Shown: piece by piece, positions 36,880-46,714 of the stretch
Position numbering within the stretch: the stretch's first letter is position 1
Layout of the letters: each line of letters starts with the position of its first letter
Assembly (NCBI RefSeq): GCF_000306235.2
Contig: NZ_AKWZ02000010.1
Span: 186,001-250,000, forward strand
Length of the DNA stretch: 64,000 nt
Source of the DNA: Leptospira fainei serovar Hurstbridge str. BUT 6
GTDB lineage: Bacteria; Spirochaetota; Leptospiria; Leptospirales; Leptospiraceae
Reading direction: 5' to 3'
Program-made: the position numbers and the translations under genes
Notes under the pieces: model-generated
Told to the model about the DNA's origin: nothing
What the model saw: the letters and a program-made list of their open reading frames with translations, nothing else
The model's database searches: none

Positions 36880-37514
36880 AAACGAACGCAGAGTAAATGA
36901 TTCAAAGTATCGCAGGTATCCGCGAATGAATTATTAAACGAAGTGATATCGGTGGCTCCGGAAACTCCGTATTCCCCCGTATTTCCGAGAGTATTATCCG
37001 CCCAATTTAAGCAAGTGGTGCCTGTCGTCCAGGTATTGGATATTCCCGTCCAGATATGAATTGCGGAACCCGGAATCGCTTGATTCAAAGGAAGACTTGG
37101 GAGTGCGCCGGCCGTTGTGGAAAATACCAAGGTCGGATTAGGATAATTTTTATAATACGATGTCGAAGCATGCAAAGGCCAACCCGCTCCGCCGGCCGTC
37201 CTGCCGGTGCCTACTATCAAAGCTTTATACTCCGTGCTAGTTCCGGGTAAGCTTGCGCCGTCCGTCGCCTTCGCACCCGAACAAATCGCATCCGCCCCGC
37301 TCACACCGCCTAAATTTCCGTTACTGGTACCGGAAGTCACAAAAATATATTTGAACGAAGTCGGCGAATTGGCTCCCGAGCTTGACTGCAATACGCTTAA
37401 CAATAGATATTCGTCTCCTTCCGGAAACGGTTTTGAACAGAATAATAATTGGGAACCTACGTTAAACGAAGAAAAAAGGAACAAAAGTTTTATAATGCAC
37501 TTTTTCCGACGCAT
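36876..37514 (-). CDS. DUF1554-domain exported protein, possible lipoprotein
   Basis: 212 residues. A basic, hydrophobic N-terminus ends at SQLLFC, a possible lipidation Cys26, although Phe at -1 is unusual for spirochaete lipoboxes. The rest is the DUF1554 domain with FVTSGTSNGNLGG, GADAICSGAKA, a Cys/Trp-rich TTGTTCLNWADNT region and a C-terminal LNHLLCVRF. Several Cys residues could form disulfides. DUF1554 is common in Leptospira envelope proteins and resembles C-type-lectin/DUF-type collagen-binding folds in outline; the function is unknown. It is last of a tightly packed four-gene unit. Confidence 0.8.
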   Translation of the reverse strand: MRRKKCIIKLLFLFSSFNVGSQLLFCSKPFPEGDEYLLLSVLQSSSGANSPTSFKYIFVTSGTSNGNLGGVSGADAICSGAKATDGASLPGTSTEYKALIVGTGRTAGGAGWPLHASTSYYKNYPNPTLVFSTTAGALPSLPLNQAIPGSAIHIWTGISNTWTTGTTCLNWADNTLGNTGEYGVSGATDITSFNNSFADTCDTLNHLLCVRF

Positions 37515-37523
37515 AACCCCTCC

Positions 37524-38357
37524 TTAGAATTTCCAAGTATAGCTCATTTCCCAACGACTTGCAAATCCTTCTCTAAAGGAGGAATTTACCGCCGAAGGTG
37601 TATCGGGACGAATTTTAAGATCTAGAGTCTGATTTGCGGGTAAGCGATTTTCCCACCAGAGGGAAGCGACGATTCCTATGATAGCGATACCGCCCAGAGC
37701 GAATTGGTTACGCTGATACATTTCGTATTCCGATTTGTCTTTCGCACGGGCGTCCCAAAGATATAAAGTCGAAAGAGGAGAAAGCTGTGTTCCCAAAAGG
37801 CCGATCACTTTAGGATCGTTTTTAGGGTCGTTAGCCAGCCGATTTCCGGCCTCCCGCTCCGCATTTCCTAAGAAGGCGATGGCTGCGAATCCGCTCCACA
37901 CGCCGATCGCTTTTAATTTTTCTCCGTTCCGATAAAAGCCCCAACCGGGTACGAATACTCTGGAAGAACTCTTGGGCTTTGAAAGCCCTTCCTTTTCGGC
38001 TAAGGCAACTTCCTTAGGCCTGTCTTGCTCCACCTTAAAGTTAGTCCAAGGTGTGAAGGAAGAAGGTTTTCCAAAACGATTTAAAGCCGCGATTCGATAT
38101 TCGTAGATGCCCGATTCCAATTTGAATTCGATTTCATTCTCTTGAACTTTCTTTTCCAAGATTAGACTCTGCGGAGGCGCCGCATTCCGTACTTCGACTA
38201 GATAACCTCTGCCGCCTTTCACTTCCTTCCATTCGATATAATAAATGAAACTTCTACCTTCGGAAAATACGGCGGAAAAAGATGTGAATAATATTAAGAT
38301 AAAATAAAATACTTTCAAACTTTCCTTGTTCTTTCGTCTTTTAAATATTCTTTCCAT
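37524..38357 (-). CDS. FN3-like membrane protein, DUF5683-like, in the cyclase-FecR operon
   Basis: 277 residues. A signal or anchor helix (FYFILILFTSFSAVF) is followed by one fibronectin-like module of about 90 residues (IYYIEWKEVKGGRGYLVEVRN to FTPWTNFKV). A linker leads to a C-terminal part with PGWGFYRNGEKLKAIG and two or three hydrophobic helices, an arrangement I associate with DUF5683-type proteins. The module resembles those in the FecR protein just upstream. Spacing to its neighbours is 10 nt and 9 nt. Role unknown; envelope location is likely. Confidence 0.65.
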   Translation of the reverse strand: MERIFKRRKNKESLKVFYFILILFTSFSAVFSEGRSFIYYIEWKEVKGGRGYLVEVRNAAPPQSLILEKKVQENEIEFKLESGIYEYRIAALNRFGKPSSFTPWTNFKVEQDRPKEVALAEKEGLSKPKSSSRVFVPGWGFYRNGEKLKAIGVWSGFAAIAFLGNAEREAGNRLANDPKNDPKVIGLLGTQLSPLSTLYLWDARAKDKSEYEMYQRNQFALGGIAIIGIVASLWWENRLPANQTLDLKIRPDTPSAVNSSFREGFASRWEMSYTWKF

Positions 38358-38367
38358 GAATCTTTTT

Positions 38368-39885
38368 TCAAGGTCGCGCCCCGCTAGATTTAGTTTCGGG
38401 CGCTTCTAAGTCTTCTCTTAACTGTATTCTAAACTCGGCTTCGGATTTAATCGAGGGATTTTCTTCCGATTCGATAGACCATAAAAAGGTACCGACGTCT
38501 AATTTTTCCAAATCTCGAAAAGAAAAGCGATCTCCTTTCGTCTTTCTTTCATACACTAATTCGTCTTTTCCGAGTTTTCGCACAAAGAGGCGGAGCTTCC
38601 AATCGGATTGTTTAGTGGAAGGTTTAAACTTCCATCGAAAGACCAGGCTTTCTTTACCGGTCATATCGACTAAAGATCCGTTTTTCGGGAACTCCTGCGA
38701 TAACGCATCGTTATTCGTCGACTGAATCTGCTCTTTTAACGGAGTTTGAGTTTGCGGGGCTTTTGCGACGGGAGATTCAGGCAGAACGATTGCGAACTTA
38801 CGCGACTCGGATATAGCATCGGTCCCGGGTAAATTGGTATAAGATACTACTCTCCAATAATAGTTACCGGGATCTAAGGTCATCGAAAAGTTCGTTCGAA
38901 ACACTTGTGATTCCCTCACGTTTGAGAAAGAAGAATCGTTCGAAATCTGAAGACGATATCCGCTTGCGATTTTCTGTCTTGCCCATGCGAACGAAACTGT
39001 TCGCTCTTCTTGAACGCTGTCCATCTTCGGGTAGAACAGCTCGGGGAGAGGATTCGGAAGAACTCGAAATTTACGAATATCCGATATTCTCTGTCCGTTC
39101 CGAGATCGAATCCTCCAAAAATAGATTCCTTCCTTGAACTTCTGACGAAGTCCCTTTTCTTTAACGATCCTTGTTTCGATGATTTTGCTAAAATCTCTCT
39201 TCGAGGAAACTTCCCAAACCGAATCGTCGCCGCCATCCCAGCGAAACTCGACCGGTTGCTCCGGCTCTTGCGGGAAAAATCTATGCGATTCCTCGGGTAG
39301 GATTAAATTCCATTTTTTCTCCGCTTTAACGGCGTTTAGAGCGGTCTCCCCTTCTCCCAATCTCACCTTCGCGGTTCCATCTTCCTTCCAGATCACTTCT
39401 CCTTTTCGCACGTTTACGGAAAGACCATCCGGTGAATTTGTTATCCGAAATGAAGAATCCGACTTAGCGTCCAGACCGACTTTTCCCGATAAAACTGAAA
39501 GTACCTTCTTACCGTCGACCAGCAGACTCCCTTCGCCCAAATGCAGTATTTCCCGATTTTCCTTTAACTGCAGAACGACCATTGATTGCGGATCCAGCTC
39601 GATTTGAGTACCCGAATTTAAATGTACGACCGCTTCCGAGGCTTCGTCGGTTCTGACAGAATCCTTATCAAAAACGGACATACCTTGTTCCAAGTCTTCC
39701 CAAAGCATCCTATCCGGAAATTTTCTCTGCGCCGTCTTATATCTAAAGGATACGTTGCCTAGAATTTCTTTTACGGAAGCGCCTCTAGATTTAGATTCGA
39801 AATAAAGCAAATATAACGACATCAGAAAGACTAGGATGCAAAGTAATCCGACTTGAATTTCTCGAATATAAGACCGCAAATTCAT
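38368..39885 (-). CDS. FecR-domain membrane-anchored protein with FN3-like repeats
   Basis: 505 residues. One N-terminal transmembrane helix (VGLLCILVFLMSLYLLYF) is followed by a FecR domain (about 45-170, with GMSVFDKDSVRT, AVVHLNSGTQIELD and SVNVRKGEVIW). Three similar FN3-like modules follow: FRWDGGDDSVWEVS with YFWRIRSRNG, FAWARQKIASGYRLQIS with YYWRVVSYTN, and FRWKFKPSTKQSDWKLR with FLWSIESEEN. FecR domains classically sense periplasmic signals and control sigma factors, but no sigma factor is here. It is 6 nt downstream of the cyclase gene, so a functional link is probable. Confidence 0.82.
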   Translation of the reverse strand: MNLRSYIREIQVGLLCILVFLMSLYLLYFESKSRGASVKEILGNVSFRYKTAQRKFPDRMLWEDLEQGMSVFDKDSVRTDEASEAVVHLNSGTQIELDPQSMVVLQLKENREILHLGEGSLLVDGKKVLSVLSGKVGLDAKSDSSFRITNSPDGLSVNVRKGEVIWKEDGTAKVRLGEGETALNAVKAEKKWNLILPEESHRFFPQEPEQPVEFRWDGGDDSVWEVSSKRDFSKIIETRIVKEKGLRQKFKEGIYFWRIRSRNGQRISDIRKFRVLPNPLPELFYPKMDSVQEERTVSFAWARQKIASGYRLQISNDSSFSNVRESQVFRTNFSMTLDPGNYYWRVVSYTNLPGTDAISESRKFAIVLPESPVAKAPQTQTPLKEQIQSTNNDALSQEFPKNGSLVDMTGKESLVFRWKFKPSTKQSDWKLRLFVRKLGKDELVYERKTKGDRFSFRDLEKLDVGTFLWSIESEENPSIKSEAEFRIQLREDLEAPETKSSGARP

Positions 39886-39891
39886 GATTTT

Positions 39892-42219
39892 CTAATATGC
39901 CAATGCGGTAGACGGGCCGGTAGGTTCGGGAATTTCACAGATTCTTCTGACTTCTTCCAAACTTTTGGGGCATTCGGGGTCTTCCTTCCAACCCAGAACC
40001 GCATATAGGTGTTGCGGTTCTTCCTTGCCTCGAATCCAAACCGGAGGCAACGCCTCGAACAAATAATAATCTTTTACTTTTTCGTAAGAAGAACTTGATA
40101 TTAAAATATCGGTTCCGAAATCCTTCGTAAGATATTCGATCCGCGAGGCCAAATTCACAGCGTCTCCTATGACGGTGAATTCGAATTTCTTTTCCGAACC
40201 GATCTGCCCTACGACCACGGCCCCGGTATTAATTCCGCATCCGAATCTTGCCTTCGGGCGACCGATCTGATTTCCGATTCGATTGAATTCGATCAGAGCA
40301 TTTCTCATTAAAAGCCCCGCATTAACTGCATTCCTTGTATCGTTTCCATCCGAATACAACGCGCCCCAATGGGCCATAATCGCGTCCCCGATGAACTTAT
40401 CTACGATCCCTTGTGTTAGATAGATGCACTCCACCATTTCGGTAAAATATGCGTTCAAAAATTCAACGACTTCACTAGGCTTTAATCGTTCGGACATACC
40501 GGTGAAATTCCTTAAATCCGAAAAAAATACCGCAACTTCTTTCGTTTCTCCCCCTAAAGAAACCTCGCCCGAAAGAGCGCGTTCCGCGATTTCCTTATTC
40601 ACGAATTTACCGAAGGTGTCCTTGATTTTTTCCCTTTCCTCCAATCCTTGGGCCATCTTTAAAAATGAATTAGTAAGAACTCCGACTTCGTCTCTTGTGA
40701 CCGGGCGAATCGCTACGTGATAATTCCCTCTTTCGATCTGCCTCGTTGCGCTTAACAGATTGATAATAGGCACAGTAAGCGTTCGGGAAAAAAGAAACAC
40801 GACTAAGAAAGCGATCGATAGGACGCAAAGTAGAATATAAAGATTCTGTCTTCGAATTTTATACACTGCTTCGAAGGCCTTTTCCGCCTCGATCGAAGAA
40901 ATTACGGCGAGATTGCCGTCTTCCAATTGTTGGAATGATCCGAGCGTTTCCTTTCCTTCGTAATCGGTCGTCCTGGAACCATTGTCGGTAGGATTGCGAA
41001 GTAGAAATTGAACTAGGGGATTCTTCGAATAATCCTTTTCCGAAAGCGCCTCGGTTTCATTCGTATGAGCGACCAATTTTCCTTGGGAATCGACGATCCA
41101 GATTTCGAATAATTCTGTTTGCAACGCCGATCGGGCCGATTCCCATAAATCGGTAGGCGCCAGTAAAAAGAAACTAGCTTCGCTACCGCCTTTCTTTCTT
41201 TCGGAGAATAGCACCAACGGGAATCCGAATTTGGCACTAATATTCGATACGTGCAGTTTATCAGAATCGGACGAAAGGAGTTTTGCTTTCTCCGCCGACG
41301 GTATCGAATTCCATTTTGTGCGAATGAGATCTTCCTCAGTTCTCAACTCTTTCAGAAAACGGGCATTCAAAAATAAATTCGTTTCTCCTCCCTTTGCTTT
41401 TCCCCAAGCCAAAATTCTAGGCTGACTCGCAAAATAAGTTTCTAAATCCTTGGGTGGAAATCCTTTCTTAGAGTTTGCTCCCGGCAAAACCTGTCCCGGA
41501 GATTTTTCGTAAAATTCATCGGCCTTATCGGCTAGATCTCGCACCTTTAGGCCGACTTGTAACCCGGTCAATCGAGCGAGACTCAAGTTGTATTCTTGAA
41601 TTAAAGAAACCGTATAATTTCTAAATAGCGTCGTAGCTAGCGCGATCATAAATCCCATACTGAGGACGACGATTGCGGATACGATGGATAACAGCTTTAC
41701 CCGTATTGTAATTTGGGAAGGACGAAATGCTTCCCTCTCGGCGGAATCCTTTCCGGACTTCCCGTAATTTGCGAACTCGGAACGAACTTCCTGAACCGGC
41801 GCAGTTCTCTTAATAGGAGAGAAAGGTGTTGGAACGATTTTCTCCTTTAGGGGAAACCGATCCTTCAGTGCGCTTAATACCCTATCCGCCTCGTCCAAGG
41901 AATACCAAAATAGAACCGGCGATTTTTTTCCCTTGGTTTGCAGAAACGAAACCAGCTTTTCCACCGATTTGTCGGACAAATTAAATTTGGACCCGTCAAG
42001 AGTCGTAATCGAAACCTGCTCCGATTTCAGATTCTTGATTAACTTTATAAAACCCGGGTTCTTTTTCCAAGCTCCGGCCTCGGTCGGACTGCCCCAAAGG
42101 ATTACTTCTCTAATCCCTCGAGTGTGAACTTCCTCTAACCAGGGCTGCTCTTCCTCCGATTCGGGAGTAAACCTTTGGACGTAGAGCGAAAGCCCGGAAT
42201 CCAACGCGTATTCGAGCAT
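39892..42219 (-). CDS. Membrane adenylate/guanylate cyclase with HAMP domain
   Basis: 775 residues. The N-terminus (about 150 residues) is a cytoplasmic-looking module. Two transmembrane helices (about 175-198 and 455-480) flank a long extracytoplasmic sensor of Cache-like size. HAMP follows at IINLLSATRQIERGNYHVAIRPV, then the class III cyclase domain with metal-binding Asp in VFFSDLRNFTGM and VDKFIGDAIMAHWGA. GAVVVGQIG and the late NLASRI region support catalysis. The N-terminal part before TM1 is unusual for the family. It should make cAMP or cGMP; the sequence does not say which. It is first in the four-gene unit with FecR, FN3-like and DUF1554 proteins. Confidence 0.88.
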   Translation of the reverse strand: MLEYALDSGLSLYVQRFTPESEEEQPWLEEVHTRGIREVILWGSPTEAGAWKKNPGFIKLIKNLKSEQVSITTLDGSKFNLSDKSVEKLVSFLQTKGKKSPVLFWYSLDEADRVLSALKDRFPLKEKIVPTPFSPIKRTAPVQEVRSEFANYGKSGKDSAEREAFRPSQITIRVKLLSIVSAIVVLSMGFMIALATTLFRNYTVSLIQEYNLSLARLTGLQVGLKVRDLADKADEFYEKSPGQVLPGANSKKGFPPKDLETYFASQPRILAWGKAKGGETNLFLNARFLKELRTEEDLIRTKWNSIPSAEKAKLLSSDSDKLHVSNISAKFGFPLVLFSERKKGGSEASFFLLAPTDLWESARSALQTELFEIWIVDSQGKLVAHTNETEALSEKDYSKNPLVQFLLRNPTDNGSRTTDYEGKETLGSFQQLEDGNLAVISSIEAEKAFEAVYKIRRQNLYILLCVLSIAFLVVFLFSRTLTVPIINLLSATRQIERGNYHVAIRPVTRDEVGVLTNSFLKMAQGLEEREKIKDTFGKFVNKEIAERALSGEVSLGGETKEVAVFFSDLRNFTGMSERLKPSEVVEFLNAYFTEMVECIYLTQGIVDKFIGDAIMAHWGALYSDGNDTRNAVNAGLLMRNALIEFNRIGNQIGRPKARFGCGINTGAVVVGQIGSEKKFEFTVIGDAVNLASRIEYLTKDFGTDILISSSSYEKVKDYYLFEALPPVWIRGKEEPQHLYAVLGWKEDPECPKSLEEVRRICEIPEPTGPSTALAY

Positions 42220-42432
42220 TTATTCGTATGCCTCCCCATCCATGGGGTTCGGAGTTTCTCAAAACTACTTCGTTTGTCATTCGAAAATCCTTTTTCCAAA
42301 AAAGGGAACCCGATTTACATTCGGGAATTCCCGCTAAAAATGCCGCAACAATGCCACATAATCAATGTCCGGCGACTTGTTCCGCTAAGAGAAAACCCTT
42401 TTCCTAATCCCGTAGATTCTTACGGTGTGGTT

Positions 42433-43464
42433 ATGAACGAAATTGATTGGCCGACGATTCTCCGATTCCATTGGGTGATCGGTCCGGTATTCGCAGCGCT
42501 TGGAATTTTGCTCGGTTATATTTTTGGCGGGTTCATAGTTCCGAAGCTCGCTCGGAATCTTACGAAAGATAAATTAGACAAGCAGCACCCGCTCTATCTC
42601 GCATTGCTATCGTTCGTTCGTTACTTTTTCTTAATTTTAGGATTGTACGCCGCGATTCATGCGTCGTCATTGCATTCCGATGCGAAGAATTCCTACTTCG
42701 TATACCTCAAGGTCCTCGCAATTTTATTTTTTACTCTCTCCATCGCTAACGTCGCAACGGGGTTTTTCGAATTATACTCTTCGAAAAACGAAGGCATCCT
42801 TTCCTCGGCTTCGATTTTGAATAATATTTTGCGCATCGGCATATTGCTGATCGGCGGATTAGTGATTTTACAAACGTTGGGAATTTCCGTTGCTCCCGCC
42901 TTAACCGCATTAGGCGTTGGAGGATTGGCCGTCGCATTGGGATTGCAGGAAACTCTTTCGAATCTTTTCGCCGGTCTGGAGGTTTTGCTTGGGAAGAAAG
43001 TCCGAGTGGGTGATTTTATAACCTTAGAAACCGGAGAAGAAGGACATATAGAAGATATCAGCTGGAGAACTACCTCTTTGCGAAAACTGAACGGCAGCAC
43101 GATCGTCATTCCGAACGCAAAAATGTCCAAAACGACCTATATAAATTATGAACTCCCATCTCCGAACGTATCGATCGGCGTCTCCCTATCCGTTTCTTAT
43201 CAAAACGATCTTCAAAGAGTGGAAAATATCTGCAAAGAAGTCGCAAAGCAAACACTGCAGTCCATTTACGGAAAAAGGACCGAGGTTGAGCCTCATGTAC
43301 GCTTTCAGGCGTTCGGACCGTCTAGTATCGAATTGGCGGTGACATTTCGATTAAAGGAAATAACCGATCAATATTTATTGAGATCGGAATTTATTAAATC
43401 CTTGCACGCAAAGTTCAGATCGGAAGGAATCGAATTTCCGACATCCGCGCAAAACAGAGTTTAG
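42433..43464 (+). CDS. MscS-family mechanosensitive ion channel
   Basis: About 343 residues. Three to four N-terminal helices lead to the pore helix and MscS beta domain: GVGGLAVALGLQETLSNLFAG is the Gly/Ala-rich TM3, followed by VRVGDFITL, EGHIEDISWRTTSLR and GSTIVIPNAKMS. These give osmotic-shock relief in bacteria. The frame is open much further upstream, overlapping the cyclase gene on the other strand, so I chose the ATG at 42433, which fits the first helix; an ATG at 42340 is an alternative. The gene is divergent from the cyclase operon. Confidence 0.88.
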   Translation: MNEIDWPTILRFHWVIGPVFAALGILLGYIFGGFIVPKLARNLTKDKLDKQHPLYLALLSFVRYFFLILGLYAAIHASSLHSDAKNSYFVYLKVLAILFFTLSIANVATGFFELYSSKNEGILSSASILNNILRIGILLIGGLVILQTLGISVAPALTALGVGGLAVALGLQETLSNLFAGLEVLLGKKVRVGDFITLETGEEGHIEDISWRTTSLRKLNGSTIVIPNAKMSKTTYINYELPSPNVSIGVSLSVSYQNDLQRVENICKEVAKQTLQSIYGKRTEVEPHVRFQAFGPSSIELAVTFRLKEITDQYLLRSEFIKSLHAKFRSEGIEFPTSAQNRV

Positions 43465-43512
43465 ACGATTTTATTCTATATTTATCGTTGAGGACCTGAA
43501 AAGGCGAAACAC

Positions 43513-44367
43513 ATGCGAATTGAAAATTATCGAGGCATTTGGTTTTATATCCACGTTCTCAGTTTGGATATTTGTCTAGGAGTGGCGGGATCCGGGGCGT
43601 ATGCGGTCACGGTCACCGGCGCTAAAATGAAATGGGCCTGGTGGATTCTTCTCCCGTTGAGCGTCTGGGTGGTTTATACTGCAGACCATCTATTGGACGG
43701 AAGAAAATTACGTGAATCCTCAATCAACCCGCGGCACAAGTTTCATTTCGAATATTCAAGACTTCTAATGATTCTGGCAGCTTGTAGTGCGATCTTTTGC
43801 GTAGCGCTCGCTCTTTTCTTCGTAAGGGAAATCGTTTTCCTTGGAGGATTGATTCTTTCCGTTCTCGCAATCGTTCATTTGTCGTTAGCCTCCTGGGGAA
43901 AAATTAGGTTCGGAAAGGAATTTTCCGTCGCGACAATTTATACGTTAGGAGTTTGGTTCGGTCCCCTCCTCGTAGTCGGCTTCCGATCTTGGTTAACGGG
44001 AGTCTTATTGATGCTTTTCTTCCTAGGAACCGTCCTAAACTTGATCATGAATTCGTTGATGGAAATGGATCTGGACGAAAAAGAAGGACTCGTCTATTTG
44101 CTAGGAACCTTTTCTCCTGAATCCGCGAGAGATTGGGCGCTTATATTTTCCTTATTAGGAACCGTAACCGGAATTTTACTCGCAGGTTGGACTCGAAAAT
44201 TCGAGCCGACCGAATCGGTTTCCGCCTGTATTTTCGCATCGCTGCTTTGCGCTGTCCCCGGAATTATTTTACGATACTCGGCTTTCTTTTCGGGTTCGCA
44301 ACGATACAGAATTTTAGGAGAAGGAATCTATATAATCGGTTTCGTGCCTTGGTTATTATCTTGGTAA
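43513..44367 (+). CDS. Polytopic membrane protein, UbiA-like in outline
   Basis: 284 residues with about eight or nine hydrophobic helices. The loop after the second helix reads YTADHLLDGRKLRE, with further Arg/His (INPRHKFHF), and a second acidic loop reads MNSLMEMDLDEKEG. That layout of Asp-rich cytoplasmic loops between helices resembles the UbiA prenyltransferase superfamily, but the exact NDxxD motifs are not met. I leave it as possibly related and unassigned. It starts 48 nt after the MscS stop with a GAAAAGGCG site, so the two may be co-transcribed. It converges on thiC. Confidence 0.6.
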   Translation: MRIENYRGIWFYIHVLSLDICLGVAGSGAYAVTVTGAKMKWAWWILLPLSVWVVYTADHLLDGRKLRESSINPRHKFHFEYSRLLMILAACSAIFCVALALFFVREIVFLGGLILSVLAIVHLSLASWGKIRFGKEFSVATIYTLGVWFGPLLVVGFRSWLTGVLLMLFFLGTVLNLIMNSLMEMDLDEKEGLVYLLGTFSPESARDWALIFSLLGTVTGILLAGWTRKFEPTESVSACIFASLLCAVPGIILRYSAFFSGSQRYRILGEGIYIIGFVPWLLSW

Positions 44368-44370
44368 TCG

Positions 44371-44399
44371 GTAGGCGCTCTTTTTTACAGAACGCCTAC
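44371..44399. terminator. Inverted repeat between convergent genes, possible terminator
   Basis: GTAGGCG and CGCCTAC form a 7-bp stem (44371-44377, 44393-44399) with a 15 nt loop that contains TTTTTT, immediately after the membrane-protein stop and before the thiC stop on the other strand. It lacks a clean U-tract outside the stem, so its efficiency is doubtful. Confidence 0.4.
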
Positions 44400-44407
44400 T
44401 CGTATTT

Positions 44408-46099
<1,692 letters not shown>

Positions 46100-46132
46100 C
46101 TAATATATTTGAGAGCAAATCCTTCTGCTCAT

Positions 46133-46213
46133 CCGTTTTCCTTCGCAGGCATTATCCTGATCAGGTTCCGGGGACTCTCTCAGAGTCGCCAAATGGCGTC
46201 CCACCCCCAACGG
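46133..46213 (-). promoter_or_regulatory. TPP riboswitch (THI element) controlling thiC
   Basis: On the minus strand the aptamer begins CCGTTGGGGGTGG, contains CTCTGAGAGAGTCCCC, the highly conserved ACCTGATCAGGATAATGCC and GCGAAGGAAAACGG, and is closed by CCGTT/AACGG pairing. These are the standard conserved cores of the thiamine-pyrophosphate aptamer. The aptamer ends about 145 nt before the thiC ATG. Downstream, GAGCA/TGCTC is followed after 12 nt by TTTTTT, and other hairpins are weak, so transcription versus translation control is not settled. Confidence 0.93.
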
Positions 46214-46597
46214 TTCTCTTCCATTAACGGATATTTTCATTAGCTTGCAAGGACTTTTCCCCAGCATAGGAGCGCCACAGGCAAGCAATTTCGAAAATGG
46301 AATGACCATTCAGCTGAAACTGAAACCACTCTATATTTATATTTTCAGAAGTCGATACTTCGCAGCGCGTTCTACATTCCACTATAGAACCGATACATTC
46401 ATGATACGAACTCGTTCATGCTGAACAATCATTCGGTATTTTTGAAATCGTAGAACGAAAACGAATATTAAAACGATCCATTCTAAAAATTTTCCGTGTT
46501 GCAATGCTGAAAAATTAACGTCGGCATGATTACCTAACTCATGTTCGAAATAAAAAAATAGAAAACAGGACTTTTTTATTTAGCTTCGATTATCTGT
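46214..46597. other. Intergenic region between the thiC riboswitch and the ompL1 promoter
   Basis: 384 nt of AT-rich sequence. It must contain the thiC promoter on the minus strand, but I see no convincing -35/-10 pair. There is no open frame with a ribosome-binding site and no further structured RNA that I recognise. Confidence 0.4.
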
Positions 46598-46626
46598 TTG
46601 ACAGCGAACGGAAGCCTCTTAGAGTC
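46598..46626 (+). promoter_or_regulatory. Putative ompL1 promoter
   Basis: TTGACA (46598-46603) is a perfect -35. Seventeen bases downstream, AGAGTC (46621-46626) occupies the -10 site and is poor; CTATGC further down could be the real -10 at longer spacing. A leader of about 85-110 nt would result, with AAGGAGCTATATAA before the ATG. Confidence 0.45.
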
Positions 46627-46647
46627 CTGTCCTATGCCTGGGACAGG
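46626..46647 (+). promoter_or_regulatory. Inverted repeat near the predicted ompL1 transcription start
   Basis: CCTGTCC (46626-46632) and GGACAGG (46641-46647) are exact complements with an 8 nt spacer. They overlap or follow the predicted -10 region, so they could be an operator or a 5' UTR hairpin. There is no U-tract after it. Confidence 0.4.
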
Positions 46648-46714
46648 CAATAGACATAAAATGTCCTGGCTTTACGACACTTCACGATACGAAAAGTTTA
46701 AAGGAGCTATATAA

